This document shows, one piece after another, positions 50,069 to 59,821 of a stretch of DNA of 64,000 nt; the first letter of the stretch is position 1, and every line of letters starts with the position of its first letter. The stretch covers positions 191,114-255,113 of the forward strand of contig DISW01000001.1 of NCBI GenBank assembly GCA_002422605.1, read 5' to 3'. The DNA is from Bacteriovoracaceae bacterium UBA6200. Its GTDB lineage: Bacteria > Bdellovibrionota > Bacteriovoracia > Bacteriovoracales > Bacteriovoracaceae. The position numbers and the translations under genes were made by a program. Under the pieces are notes generated by a model. That model made no database searches. It saw only the letters and a program-made list of their open reading frames with translations, and was not told the DNA's origin.

Positions 50069-52297
50069 ATGAAATATAATAAATTATGGGCCAGTCTAGC
50101 AGCAGTTATTATTTTCTCCTTTGCGGTTCTTCTCTACTATGGCCGAGAAATTTATCAGGAAGCCCCTCCTATCCCGACCAATGTGACAACAGATACGGGC
50201 CAAACGCTTTTTACTCACGATGATATTCAAGAGGGCAAGGAAATTTGGCAATCCATCGGTGGACAGGAATTAGGATCAGTCTGGGGCCATGGTGCTTACA
50301 TTGCGCCTGACTGGACGGCGGATTGGCTCCACAAGGAAGCAGTCTTTCTCTTAAACCACTGGGCCAAAAGAGATTTTCAAAAACCATATGATGAAATTCC
50401 TACTGAGCAGCAAGCCCTATTACAAAGTAGACTTACCACTCAACTTAAAAACAATAGAGTGGATGATCAAAACAATCTCGTTATTAGCACTGAGCGCGCT
50501 CTGGCGATAGAAGCAGTCACTCAACATTACGTCTCCCTTTTTGGTGATGATAAAGAACTCCATGACCTGCGTGAAGCCTATGCCATGCCTAAGAACACGA
50601 TTAAGGATCCCGAAAAAATTAAAAAGATGAGTACCTTCTTTTTCTGGAGTTCCTGGGCATCGGTGACGAATAGACCAAATGACACCATCACCTACACTAA
50701 TAATTGGCCACCTGAAAAACTTGTAGGAAACGCTCCATCAAGTTCTCTCATTATTTGGACAGGATTTAGTGTGATCTTACTTCTTCTGGGAATTGGTGTG
50801 CTTACCTATTATTATGTCTCAGAAGAAAAGGACGAATACAGTGAGGATAATCTTCCTAAGACAGATCCTTTTGAAAATCTAAAACAGACTCCTTCAATGA
50901 AGGCCACTCTTAAGTATTTCTGGATTGTCACTATCCTGATTGTTGTGCAGTTTTTAATGGGTGTGGTTACCGCCCATTACGGAGTGGAAGGAACCGGACT
51001 GTATGGATTTCCTCTTGCTGATTTCTTACCTTACTCCATTACCAGAACATGGCACGTCCAATTAGGGATATATTGGATTGCAACCTCCTGGCTTGCAACG
51101 GGACTTTACATAGCTCCCGCTATTTCAGGACATGAACCCAAGTTTCAACGATTAGGAGTCAATTTCCTTTTCATCAGTTTACTGATTATTGTTGTCGGTT
51201 CATCCACTGGTGAATACCTCGCTATTTTACAGAAGCTTAACCTAGATATTAACTTTTGGTTCGGCCATCAAGGTTTAGAGTATGTGGATCTTGGAAGATT
51301 CTGGCAGATCTATCTCTTTATCGGTTTGTGGTTATGGCTCGCCTTAGTGTTAAGGGCGGTTTGGCCAGCGGTAAAACATGGGACAGAAGGCCGGCATCTT
51401 CTCATTCTTTTCCTTATGTCTTGTGCCGCGATTGCCTTATTCTACGGTGCAGGCCTTATGTGGGGAAGGCACACCAACCTTGCTATTATTGAATATTGGC
51501 GTTGGTGGGTCGTGCATTTATGGGTGGAAGGCTTCTTTGAAGTTTTTGCCACAGTAGTGATTGCTTATCTTTTTGTGAAGATGGGAATTCTAAAATCAAC
51601 TTTTGCCACCGTCACAGTTCTCTTCTCAACCATTGTTTTTTTGACTGGTGGTATTCTTGGGACATTCCATCACCTTTACTTCTCAGGGACGCCAACCGCA
51701 GTAATGGCCGTTGGTGCAACATTTAGTGCATTGGAAGTGGTCCCGCTGGTGTTAATTGGTTATGAAGCTTATCAGAACGTTAGGATCAGTCGGTCTTCTA
51801 ATTGGCTCGCGGAATATAAATGGCCCATCTACTGCTTTATTTCCGTGGCCTTCTGGAACTTTCTTGGGGCCGGTATTTTTGGCTTTCTCATTAATCCACC
51901 GATTGCTCTTTATTACATGCAGGGGCTTAATACGACTCCTCTTCACGGCCATACAGCTCTCTTTGGCGTGTATGGGATGTTAGGGATCGGACTCATGTTA
52001 TTCTGTCTTAAGGCCATGGGATTTAAGCTCAGTTCTTCAAATAAACTTCTCGCTTGGTCTTTATGGCTTATAAATATTGGTCTCTTCGCTATGGCCTTCT
52101 TTAGTCTTTTACCAGTAGGGATGATGCAGACTATGGCCAGTGTCGAACATGGATTGTGGTATGCCCGATCAGCAGAATTTTTACAGACTGACCTCATGAA
52201 CATTCTCAAATGGTTGAGAGCACCGGGAGATACTATCTTTGCCATTGGTTCAATTCTTCTTGGTTATTGTGTGTTTACTCTAAAGAAAAGGCCTTAA
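50069..52297 (+). CDS. norZ: Quinol-dependent nitric oxide reductase (qNOR)
   Basis: 742 aa, single-chain NorB-type enzyme that reduces 2 NO to N2O using quinol. The long N-terminal extension after TM1 (EGKEIWQSIGGQELGSVWGHGAYIAPDWTADWLHKE) replaces cytochrome NorC and defines qNOR. The heme-copper-oxidase-like core has RTWHVQLGIYWIATSWLATG and the VVHLWVEGFFEVFATVVIAYLF helix (FeB His with Glu). GTFHHLYFSG (two His) and LHGHTALFGVYGMLGIGLML (heme ligands) follow. AAAGGAGTCC Shine-Dalgarno. NO reductase is cytoplasmic-membrane bound. No norD/norQ is adjacent. A weak FNR/DNR-like box lies upstream. Confidence 0.96.
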   Translation: MKYNKLWASLAAVIIFSFAVLLYYGREIYQEAPPIPTNVTTDTGQTLFTHDDIQEGKEIWQSIGGQELGSVWGHGAYIAPDWTADWLHKEAVFLLNHWAKRDFQKPYDEIPTEQQALLQSRLTTQLKNNRVDDQNNLVISTERALAIEAVTQHYVSLFGDDKELHDLREAYAMPKNTIKDPEKIKKMSTFFFWSSWASVTNRPNDTITYTNNWPPEKLVGNAPSSSLIIWTGFSVILLLLGIGVLTYYYVSEEKDEYSEDNLPKTDPFENLKQTPSMKATLKYFWIVTILIVVQFLMGVVTAHYGVEGTGLYGFPLADFLPYSITRTWHVQLGIYWIATSWLATGLYIAPAISGHEPKFQRLGVNFLFISLLIIVVGSSTGEYLAILQKLNLDINFWFGHQGLEYVDLGRFWQIYLFIGLWLWLALVLRAVWPAVKHGTEGRHLLILFLMSCAAIALFYGAGLMWGRHTNLAIIEYWRWWVVHLWVEGFFEVFATVVIAYLFVKMGILKSTFATVTVLFSTIVFLTGGILGTFHHLYFSGTPTAVMAVGATFSALEVVPLVLIGYEAYQNVRISRSSNWLAEYKWPIYCFISVAFWNFLGAGIFGFLINPPIALYYMQGLNTTPLHGHTALFGVYGMLGIGLMLFCLKAMGFKLSSSNKLLAWSLWLINIGLFAMAFFSLLPVGMMQTMASVEHGLWYARSAEFLQTDLMNILKWLRAPGDTIFAIGSILLGYCVFTLKKRP

Positions 52298-52315
52298 TTA
52301 GTTGGTAAATTAAGC

Positions 52316-52321
52316 TATTGT
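52316..52321 (+). promoter_or_regulatory. -10-like TATTGT close to MFS start
   Basis: TATTGT ends 6 nt before the ATG at 52328; no Shine-Dalgarno is seen (AGACCC before the ATG). Leaderless start inferred. Confidence 0.35.
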
Positions 52322-52327
52322 AGACCC

Positions 52328-53698
52328 ATGAAAGAGAGCTTCTCTAAAAACACTCTTTTGTGGTTGGTGGCCATTGGTTTCTTTATGGAAACATTGGACA
52401 GCACAATAGTAAATACCGCTCTTCCTACCATGGCCCGCGATTTAGGCGTAAGCCCCTTTGCCATGCAATCAGTGGTTATTTCTTACGCCCTCACTCTTGC
52501 CGTATTTATCCCCGCTTCAGGGTGGCTTACAGATCGTTTCGGAACCAGGCGTGTTTATCTCAGCGCTATTCTTATCTTTACCTTCGGCTCGTTATTATGT
52601 GCCCTGGCCCCTACCCTCTCAACTTTAGTCATAGCAAGAATCATTCAGGCGGCAGGTGGTTCAATGCTCCTTCCAGTAGGAAGACTAGCAGTTCTCCGGG
52701 CCTTTCCCGGAGAGAGATACTTGCCTGCACTAAGCTTTGTGACTATGCCGGCATTAATTGGCCCTTTAATTGGTCCGACTCTGGGTGGTCTCATTGCAGA
52801 AAAGCTAAGTTGGCACTGGATCTTTTTAGTTAATATCCCGATTGGGATCCTTGGATGTTTTGCTACCTATAAGGCCATGCCAGCAGATGACTATATCCGG
52901 AGACGCTCTTTTGATTATATAGGATTCCTTCAAATGGCCCTTTTCATGGTATGCGTGTCTTTAGCACTAGAAGGCGTTACCTTTAATCAAATTTCCTCAA
53001 CCGTTGGATACTTTCTCTTTATTTTTGGAATTGCAGCACTCGCTGCCTATGTAATTCGCTCTCTCAAAAATCCAAATCCTCTTATTTCATTAAAACTCTT
53101 TGAAACGAGAAGTTTCAGTATCGGGATCTTGGGGAATATTTTTTCTCGTCTGGGCTCTACCAGTATTACCTTCCTCCTTCCTCTCTTTATGCAACTTTGC
53201 TTAGGACTATCTCCACTCAATTCCGGCCTGGCCATGCTTCCGATTGCCATTGCCGCTATCACCGCCAAAAGAATCGTGGCCCCACTGGTGAGTTTATTTG
53301 GCTATAAAAAATTTCTTATTATCAATACGTTCTTAGTTGGCACAACGATTGCTTCTTTTACTCTGCTTAATACTTCTGAGAGCAATTACTTAAGGTTCTC
53401 GCTCTTTTTCCTTTTTGGTATTTTTAATTCTATGCAGTTTACGGCCATGAATACTCTGACCATGAAAGATTTAGGGAGAGAGGTTTCCAGTCACGGCAAT
53501 ACTCTCTTTTCAATTGTCCAAATGATGGCGATGAGTTTTTCAGTCGGGATAGCGGGCTCTCTTATTCATACCCTCATGGAAGAAAGAAGTAAGATAGAAG
53601 CCTTCCATCTGACTTTTATCTGCATGGGTGCCTTGACCTGGACTTCGACTTGGATCTTTTTTCAAATCGGTAGAGATAAAAAACTTAAACCAAGTTAA
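52328..53698 (+). CDS. MFS transporter, DHA2 (EmrB/QacA-like) family
   Basis: 456 aa with 12-14 membrane segments. It starts LWLVAIGFFMETLDSTIVNTALPTMARDLG, the D1/motif typical of DHA2 pumps, then WLTDRFGTRRVYLSAILIFTFGS (motif A), RIIQAAGGSMLLPVGRLAVLRAF (motif B) and GPLIGPTLGGLIAEKLSWHWIFLVNIPIGI (motif C). These drug:H+ antiporters export toxic organic compounds. It lies 30 nt after norZ, has a -10-like element just before its ATG and no Shine-Dalgarno. It overlaps the convergent marC gene by 14 nt. Confidence 0.93.
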   Translation: MKESFSKNTLLWLVAIGFFMETLDSTIVNTALPTMARDLGVSPFAMQSVVISYALTLAVFIPASGWLTDRFGTRRVYLSAILIFTFGSLLCALAPTLSTLVIARIIQAAGGSMLLPVGRLAVLRAFPGERYLPALSFVTMPALIGPLIGPTLGGLIAEKLSWHWIFLVNIPIGILGCFATYKAMPADDYIRRRSFDYIGFLQMALFMVCVSLALEGVTFNQISSTVGYFLFIFGIAALAAYVIRSLKNPNPLISLKLFETRSFSIGILGNIFSRLGSTSITFLLPLFMQLCLGLSPLNSGLAMLPIAIAAITAKRIVAPLVSLFGYKKFLIINTFLVGTTIASFTLLNTSESNYLRFSLFFLFGIFNSMQFTAMNTLTMKDLGREVSSHGNTLFSIVQMMAMSFSVGIAGSLIHTLMEERSKIEAFHLTFICMGALTWTSTWIFFQIGRDKKLKPS

Positions 53699-54272
53699 AC
53701 ATCTCAATTAATCCCGATCTCACTAACATCACACCAATTGCCGCAATAAGAAGAGAAAAGATTTTATTGATGGCATCACTAACATCATTCCCCAAAACTT
53801 TTAATATGGCGGAAGCTTGAGAAAAGAGAACTAAAACGATCAGAAGATTAACGACAAGACTCAGTAAAGTAATCATTAATCCATATTGCTCAGTTCCTAC
53901 CATCAATGTTGCTAGTGCTGCAGGACCCATCATGAGAGGAACAGCAATAGGCACAATCCCGACTCTGGTAGGAGTTTGCGCTCCTTGGTGGCTGGATGAA
54001 TCAAGAAGATCTCGAATGGAAAATACAATTAATAAAAGCCCCCCCGCCACGCGAAAGTCACTTTCAGTAATGCCCATAAAATTAAAAATAGCGCGTCCAC
54101 CAAAGATAAAGGTAAGGCCAATGGCGAAGGCCGAACCAGTGGCACGGTAGACCAGACTTTTTCTCTCCTCAGTGGTCAGTTTTTTTGTTAAACCCACCAG
54201 AAAAGGCAATGCTCCCAATGCATCTATGGCGATGAATAATGAAATGAATGCCTTAAAAAACATATTTTCCAT
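53685..54272 (-). CDS. MarC-family membrane protein
   Basis: 195 aa with six membrane segments. Family features: FFKAFISLFIAIDALGALPFLVGLTKKLT, FGGRAIFNFMGITESDFRVAGGLLLIVFSIRDLL, VGIVPIAVPLMMGPAALATLMV (the conserved 'PLaiPllaGPga'), and AINKIFSLLIAAIGVMLVRSGL. MarC proteins were once called NAAT transporters; the substrate is not established. It is between the MFS and RND genes, facing the MFS gene and divergent from the RND gene. Confidence 0.9.
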   Translation of the reverse strand: MENMFFKAFISLFIAIDALGALPFLVGLTKKLTTEERKSLVYRATGSAFAIGLTFIFGGRAIFNFMGITESDFRVAGGLLLIVFSIRDLLDSSSHQGAQTPTRVGIVPIAVPLMMGPAALATLMVGTEQYGLMITLLSLVVNLLIVLVLFSQASAILKVLGNDVSDAINKIFSLLIAAIGVMLVRSGLIEMFNLV

Positions 54273-54341
54273 TTAATGTCCTTATGGCCTCATTATAAAA
54301 GAAATTTTGCTACCTGCCTAATCTTATACTTTCTTCCCTTC

Positions 54342-54347
54342 TATAAT
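54342..54347 (+). promoter_or_regulatory. Consensus -10 TATAAT for leaderless RND gene
   Basis: A perfect TATAAT ends 5 nt before the ATG at 54353; the transcript would begin at the start codon. No Shine-Dalgarno is present. A matching -35 is not clear. Confidence 0.5.
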
Positions 54348-54352
54348 CATGC

Positions 54353-57300
54353 ATGGCCATTTCAGATCTTTCAATCAGAAGACCGGTCTTTACCTGGATG
54401 TTAATGGCAGGTCTATTAATTTTTGGAGTCTTTTCACTACTCAGGATGGGGATTGGTCAGTTACCGGATGTTGATTTTCCCGTTGTCACCATTCAAGTCG
54501 ATTGGCCGGGGGCTTCACCTGATGTCATGGAAAGTGCCGTCGCCGACATTATAGAAGATGCGGTCATGAGTATTGACGGTATCGAACTTGTAACGTCAAC
54601 CTCCCAGCAAGGCCGAACGGCCATCACAATTCAATTTATATTGGATCAAGATATCGACGCGGCTTTACTCCAGGTTCAAACCAGACTCTCCCAGGCCCAA
54701 AGGAATTTACCCCAAACTATTGATCCACCTATCATTACTAAAACTAATCCCAATGATCAGCCCATCATGTGGGCCTCTCTTTATAGTCCGGAAAGACAGA
54801 CACTAAGAGATATTTCTCTTTTGGTCCGAAATAAAATAAAAGGCATGCTCACTACCGTCGAAGGTGTAGGAGATGTGAGGCTTGGAGGATATCTCGAGCC
54901 TCAAATGCGTATATGGTTCAACCCTGTAGAAATGAAGAAAAGGCAAATCACGGCCAGTGATATTGTAGAAGCCATTAATAAAGAGCACCAACTGGCACCT
55001 ACCGGCTATCAGGATAAAAAAGATCGAGAAACTTATGTAAGAGTGATGTCTGAATTCACGAATGCTGAGGAATGTGAAAAGCTTTTTATTGGGGCCCGTC
55101 AAGGACAACCCATATTTTCTAAAACTCAAATCGGTGATGTTGCTAAATGTGTTGAAGGGACAGATGAAGTCAGGCGCATTTCCCGCTATAACGGGATTGA
55201 ACCGGCCGTCGGCCTGGGAATAGTCAAACGTCCGGGGACCAATGCTGTTGCGGTTGGTGAAGGAGTAAAGGAAAAGTTAGAAGAGATAAAAAAACAACTC
55301 CCACCGGGGATAAAACTAGATATTGTCACTGATACGACGGTTTTCATCAAAGATGCCGTTAAAGAACTCGGAACCACTCTTGTCTTATCAGTGCTTCTCA
55401 CATCTTTGGTCTGTTATTTGTTTTTAGGAACATTAAGTTCGGCCTTTAATGTGATCTTGGCCATTCCTATTTCTTTAATTGGCTCATTTATCTTTTTGAA
55501 TGCACTGGGATTCACTATTAATAGTTTCACTCTGATGGCGCTGTCTCTATCAATTGGGATTGTGGTGGATGATGCGATTATGGTTTTAGAAAATATCGGC
55601 CGTCATTTAGAATCCGGTAAGAACAGAGTCATGGCCTCATTAATCGGGGCCAAAGAGATTGCAGGAGCTGCCACTGCGGCAACGATAGCTGTTCTTGCTA
55701 TTTTTATCCCTGTCGTTTTTATGGAAGGCATTGTAGGAAGATTTTTCTTTCAGTTCGGAGTGACTTTGTCCATTGCCGTCTTGATTTCACTTCTTGAGGC
55801 CTTAAGCCTTGCTCCTATGAGAACCTCTCAGTATTTGAAAGTTGGAAGTGCCAATAGATTCACTAAGTCCATTTCGAAAGGAATGAGTTGGTTAGGTGGC
55901 AAGTATTATAGGGCATTAGTCTTTAGCCTCGGTCATCGAAAATCAATTCTCATCATCTCAGTCGTGGTCTTTCTAGTTTCACTCCTATCGATAAATTTTT
56001 TAAGAAAAGAATTTTTGCCCCCTCAAGATCAAAGCCGCTTTATGGTAACTTTATACACGAAGATGGGCAGCTCCATCGAATATACCGATGGCGTCTTTAA
56101 GAAACTGGAGAAACTCCTGGCCTCCAGAGGAGAAGTCAATCACTACTATGTGGCGGTAGGAGGATTTGGAGGAGGACTTGTGAATCAAGGGATCTCCTTT
56201 ATTACCATGAAAGAACCGAATGAGCGCCCCCTGCAAGAACCTTTTAAGAAGAAGCCGACCCAACAAGAATTCATGGAGTATTTAAGAAAAGAGATGCAGT
56301 CAATTGATGGTATAGAGAGATCCTCGCTCCTTGATTTATCCCTCTCAGGTTTTAGTTCACAACGGGGTTATCCGATTGAATTTTCTCTCCAGGGTCCAGA
56401 ATGGAGCAAGCTCGCAACCTTTTCGAATGAACTCATTGAGCGCTTAAATAAATCGGGACTTATGAGTGATGTTGATACTGACTACAACCCCAATATGCCT
56501 GAGTTAAAAATTATTCCAGATCGGGATAAGGCCGCTCTGTATGGAGTGCCTGTAGGGGAAATTGCCACAGTCATTACTTCAACAGTAGGAGGATTAAAAC
56601 TTCTCCCCAATAAATATACTGATAAATCAGGGCATCGGGATGACATACAAGTAAAACTTGATCCTAGGTTTAACCAGGATGCCCAGGATCTGGATAATAT
56701 AGAAGTAAGAAACGTTGCCGGTGAAGTTGTGCCACTAAAAGATGTCATTGAAGTAGAAGACAGTTCAACTCTTCTCACTATCACTCGCTATAATCGAGAA
56801 AGAGGTATTAGCATTTTTGGGAACTTCAAATCAGGGGTTTCCCAATCCGATGTGGTAGAGTTCATTGAGAAAAATGCAAATGATATACTCCCGGAAGGTT
56901 ACTACATTACTGCATCAGGAAGCTCTAAAGCCTTTGCTGAATCCTTTGAAAGTCTGCTACTAGCTTTAATCATGGGAATCATCATTTCTTATATGGTGCT
57001 TGCCAGTCAGTTTAATAGTTTCCTTCATCCGGCCATTATTCTCCTGGCCCTGCCGTTTAGCATAAGCGGTGCTTTATTCGCAATGCTACTTACTGATACC
57101 TCACTGAATATTTATAGTTTAATAGGGCTTCTTCTTCTCATGGGGATCGTAAAGAAAAACTCAATTCTCCTGGTGGAATTTACTAATCACAAGCGGGCCG
57201 AAGGAAAAGATATCAATACAGCTTTACTGGAAGCATGTCCTATTCGATTGCGTCCCATTCTTATGACATCAATTTCTACAATTGCTGGCGCCATACCTCC

Positions 57301-57544
57301 GGCCCTGGCCCTTGGATCAGGAGCTGAGGTCATGCATCCTATGGCCGTTGCTGTAATAGGTGGTGTTTTCCTCTCTACGATATTAACCCTCTTTGTCGTA
57401 CCTTGTGCCTACAGCTTGTTCGGTCCTTTTGAAGGGAAAAAGCATCAAAAGGAATTAGAAGATACATTACAAAAACTGGGTGAGAATAATCACTTAAATC
57501 CCAATTCGCCAACGACTGAATCTAATTTGGAGATAAAGCAGTGA
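54353..57544 (+). CDS. RND multidrug efflux permease (HAE1/AcrB-like)
   Basis: 1063 aa, full AcrB-type length with 12 membrane helices and two large periplasmic loops. The proton-relay residues are present in GIVVDDAIMVLENIGRHLE (Asp pair of TM4) and GIVKKNSILLVEF (Lys of TM10). Start ISDLSIRRPVFTWMLMAGLLIFG and DFPVVTIQVDWPGASPDVMESAV are typical. It exports drugs or envelope compounds from the periplasm. There is no adaptor (MFP) or outer-membrane channel gene beside it, so partners must be encoded elsewhere. The stop sits 1 nt from a strong terminator. Confidence 0.95.
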   Translation: MAISDLSIRRPVFTWMLMAGLLIFGVFSLLRMGIGQLPDVDFPVVTIQVDWPGASPDVMESAVADIIEDAVMSIDGIELVTSTSQQGRTAITIQFILDQDIDAALLQVQTRLSQAQRNLPQTIDPPIITKTNPNDQPIMWASLYSPERQTLRDISLLVRNKIKGMLTTVEGVGDVRLGGYLEPQMRIWFNPVEMKKRQITASDIVEAINKEHQLAPTGYQDKKDRETYVRVMSEFTNAEECEKLFIGARQGQPIFSKTQIGDVAKCVEGTDEVRRISRYNGIEPAVGLGIVKRPGTNAVAVGEGVKEKLEEIKKQLPPGIKLDIVTDTTVFIKDAVKELGTTLVLSVLLTSLVCYLFLGTLSSAFNVILAIPISLIGSFIFLNALGFTINSFTLMALSLSIGIVVDDAIMVLENIGRHLESGKNRVMASLIGAKEIAGAATAATIAVLAIFIPVVFMEGIVGRFFFQFGVTLSIAVLISLLEALSLAPMRTSQYLKVGSANRFTKSISKGMSWLGGKYYRALVFSLGHRKSILIISVVVFLVSLLSINFLRKEFLPPQDQSRFMVTLYTKMGSSIEYTDGVFKKLEKLLASRGEVNHYYVAVGGFGGGLVNQGISFITMKEPNERPLQEPFKKKPTQQEFMEYLRKEMQSIDGIERSSLLDLSLSGFSSQRGYPIEFSLQGPEWSKLATFSNELIERLNKSGLMSDVDTDYNPNMPELKIIPDRDKAALYGVPVGEIATVITSTVGGLKLLPNKYTDKSGHRDDIQVKLDPRFNQDAQDLDNIEVRNVAGEVVPLKDVIEVEDSSTLLTITRYNRERGISIFGNFKSGVSQSDVVEFIEKNANDILPEGYYITASGSSKAFAESFESLLLALIMGIIISYMVLASQFNSFLHPAIILLALPFSISGALFAMLLTDTSLNIYSLIGLLLLMGIVKKNSILLVEFTNHKRAEGKDINTALLEACPIRLRPILMTSISTIAGAIPPALALGSGAEVMHPMAVAVIGGVFLSTILTLFVVPCAYSLFGPFEGKKHQKELEDTLQKLGENNHLNPNSPTTESNLEIKQ

Positions 57545-57570
57545 AAGAATCCCGCCTAAGCGGGATTCTT
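57545..57570. terminator. Strong bidirectional terminator
   Basis: AAGAATCCCGC (57545-57555) and GCGGGATTCTT (57560-57570) form a perfect 11-bp stem with a CTAA loop, directly after the RND stop and 8 nt from the stop of the convergent 96-aa gene. A-tracts before and TT after allow use in both directions. Confidence 0.88.
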
Positions 57571-57577
57571 ATTCGGA

Positions 57578-57868
57578 TTATTCGACTTGTTCTTCGGCTT
57601 GATCTAAAGATTTTTTCTTGGCCTCTTCGCTTTTTTCAAGAGATTTTTTCTTAGCATCATAATGCTCTTCCATTTTCTCCTGCTCACGATCTAGTTGATC
57701 TTCACTGATCTCTTCTTGTCTCTCAATTTCAGACTCTTTAAAATCTGTCTTATCCTCAACTCTCTCTTCCTGGCGCTCAATTTTTTTCTCTTCGTCTTTT
57801 TTATCAAACCATCCGGCAAAAGAGTTTAGTGAGAAAATACTGACAGCAGCAATCAATAAATATTTCAT
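57578..57868 (-). CDS. Small exported highly charged coiled-coil protein
   Basis: 96 aa with a signal peptide (MKYLLIAAVSIFSLNSFA before GWFDKKDEE). The mature 78 residues are almost all Glu, Lys, Asp, Gln, Arg and Ser in heptad-like order (EEKKIERQEERVEDK… KKSLEKSEEAKKKSLDQAEE), a long single helix. A GGAGG-type site (GGAGGTACCGAATATG) precedes the ATG. Function unknown; periplasmic spacer or chaperone-like roles are possible but not supported by sequence. Confidence 0.78.
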   Translation of the reverse strand: MKYLLIAAVSIFSLNSFAGWFDKKDEEKKIERQEERVEDKTDFKESEIERQEEISEDQLDREQEKMEEHYDAKKKSLEKSEEAKKKSLDQAEEQVE

Positions 57869-57950
57869 ATTCGGTACCTCCGTTGTCTATTACGATGAAG
57901 CTGGAAGTCGAATAGGACAATACTAAATGAATCAATACGAATTAATTCAG

Positions 57951-59258
57951 TTAAATGAAGTCCACTTCGCTAAGGAAGGTCCATTGAGAGTTTTTAAGCT
58001 TGATGCGAATTTTCTGACAGGACACCCTTAAAGCCTTTTTATTTGAAAAAACAAATTCACTATCTTTTAGTTCTACCGGCAAGATCTCAGTCAATAGAAG
58101 CGAGTCTTCGCAATAAATCTCCATCGACTCCGGGAAGGCTATTCCTTCCGTCTTTCGATGAAGAAGATGCACGGAGATCCAGTTAATGCTCTTATTTACA
58201 CCCAGATCAAAAACAATATCTGTTTCACCTAAGACCCCCACCCACTCAGAATCAAGATAATTTAAGGGAGATGCTGTTATCTTGTTGGTGAGTTTATTAT
58301 TTATATCGGGGTATGTTGAAGGAGTTTTTGATTGATAAGAATATGAAACGGGTGCAAGAGAGACTTTCTTAAGGCCCGCAAGAAGTGAACCATTTAAATG
58401 TCGTTGACCCAGCCAACTGATTCGGGTGTTCGTATAACGGGAATCGGTTTGCTTTAATTGAAAATTAAGACGAGAAATAGAAGCCGATCCATATCCCCCT
58501 CCCTCAAAAGGTTTTTTCCCCCAGCTAAAGAGCTCAAGATTGGCCCACAGACCAGAAGAACCTAATTTTGTAGAAAGGGCCTTGAAATAAGCTTCCTTAT
58601 TTAAAATACCATCAGCACCAACGCTATCCTGCCAGGCCTGAATACTCACACCTGTTTTATTTTTAAATAATACAGCACGGTCGCCAAGTTCCTTGGGAGA
58701 TATTTTCTCTTGGAGATCTTTTAAGTATGGGGAAACAATGATTGGGCCCTTGGAATATTTGCGAACAATACTTACAAGACCTCTGTAGTAAGAGTGGTAG
58801 TGAGATTCCAAATGAGAAGGCTCATCAGGGAGATACCAGCCTTTAATTCCTTTGTGCTGATGAAATAACTGAATCACCGACTCTGTTTCAACAAGAGTTT
58901 TATCAAAATGAGGAGGAAGGTAAAACTCTGGACATGAATGCATGGTACTCACGAGTCCGAGATAGACAGTGAAATTCTTCTTCGCGGCTTCCTCTAAAAT
59001 GGGGGATAACTTTTCCGGAAAACCTTTTACCCATTTGAACTCATTACTTTTACAGCCCTTTCCTTTATGTTTTACCGCCTCGATAACCAGAGTATCCATA
59101 CCTGACTCAGCTAATTCTTGAAAGAATTGAGGAACTTCAGAAAGAGGAAGTTCCTCCTGGGAGGGATAACCAAAATGAAGAAAGGTCCCATTCAGAATGG
59201 AGCGGGAATAAAGATTATGGGAAAAGACTAAAAAGAAAATGATACAAGAAAGTCTCAT
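57951..59258 (-). CDS. Secreted DUF4434-like TIM-barrel protein with C-terminal beta domain
   Basis: 435 aa with a signal peptide (MRLSCIIFFLVFSHNLYS). The N-terminal ~290 residues fit DUF4434 (glycosidase-like barrel): LNGTFLHFGYPSQEELPLSEVPQFFQELAESGMDTLVIEAV, YLGLVSTMHSC, KGWYLPDEPSHLESHYHSYY (a conserved acidic strand end), IIVSPYL, VSIQAWQDSVGADG and LWANLELFSW. The C-terminal ~120 residues are beta-rich (GETDIVFDLGVNKSINWISVHLLH, SQWTFLSEVDF), like a carbohydrate-binding F5/8-type domain. Could act on prey or cell-surface glycans. On the minus strand TGCTTAAAT ends 5 nt before the ATG. Confidence 0.7.
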   Translation of the reverse strand: MRLSCIIFFLVFSHNLYSRSILNGTFLHFGYPSQEELPLSEVPQFFQELAESGMDTLVIEAVKHKGKGCKSNEFKWVKGFPEKLSPILEEAAKKNFTVYLGLVSTMHSCPEFYLPPHFDKTLVETESVIQLFHQHKGIKGWYLPDEPSHLESHYHSYYRGLVSIVRKYSKGPIIVSPYLKDLQEKISPKELGDRAVLFKNKTGVSIQAWQDSVGADGILNKEAYFKALSTKLGSSGLWANLELFSWGKKPFEGGGYGSASISRLNFQLKQTDSRYTNTRISWLGQRHLNGSLLAGLKKVSLAPVSYSYQSKTPSTYPDINNKLTNKITASPLNYLDSEWVGVLGETDIVFDLGVNKSINWISVHLLHRKTEGIAFPESMEIYCEDSLLLTEILPVELKDSEFVFSNKKALRVSCQKIRIKLKNSQWTFLSEVDFI

Positions 59259-59383
59259 ACCCTATTTAAGCATTACGTGAAGCTCCTTAAAAAGCGCAGG
59301 AGGCCAATTTTATGCCTTTGCTCTTGCTCCCTCGGAATAAACGTGAGTGAATTAGGTCAATAAGAATAACCAGAGGAACTTAT

Positions 59384-59812
59384 ATGAAAATGATTACCTT
59401 ATTTTTCCTTCTCCTATCATCATTGGCCTATGCTGAAACTCAAACGGATCTTTCTAAGAGAATCTCTCAAAGCGCTAGAGAAGAATTAAAGGAAATTCCT
59501 GCTGGGAAATATAAGATTTCACTTATGGCAACCTATCGCTACCAATTAGGTCCGAATGGTCCAAGTTCTAGTAGCCCAGTCTTCTTATCCACCCTTAAAA
59601 CCTATGAGCTACCTAAAGATCTTTATGACTGTGATAGCAATCCGAATTCATTAATATGTGCAGCCGCAGGTGAATTCGTTCATTGGTATCAGAACATGGG
59701 ACCAGCTCGCCAAGGTTCTCTCGACATAAAGTTTATTATGTTTGAAAACTGTAACGGCTATTTCTGTCCGTTTTATAAAGACACTCAAATTTCAACCGAA
59801 ATTAATAACTAG
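59384..59812 (+). CDS. Small exported protein with four cysteines
   Basis: 142 aa with a signal peptide (MKMITLFFLLLSSLAYA before ETQTD). Mature part has Cys in DCDSNPNSLICAAA and in ENCNGYFCPF, so two disulfides are likely; a beta-rich middle (YKISLMATYRYQLGPNG). GAGGAA lies 7 nt upstream. No family is recognised. It faces the nnrS gene with a 9-nt gap. Confidence 0.78.
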   Translation: MKMITLFFLLLSSLAYAETQTDLSKRISQSAREELKEIPAGKYKISLMATYRYQLGPNGPSSSSPVFLSTLKTYELPKDLYDCDSNPNSLICAAAGEFVHWYQNMGPARQGSLDIKFIMFENCNGYFCPFYKDTQISTEINN

Positions 59813-59821
59813 TTTTGAGTA

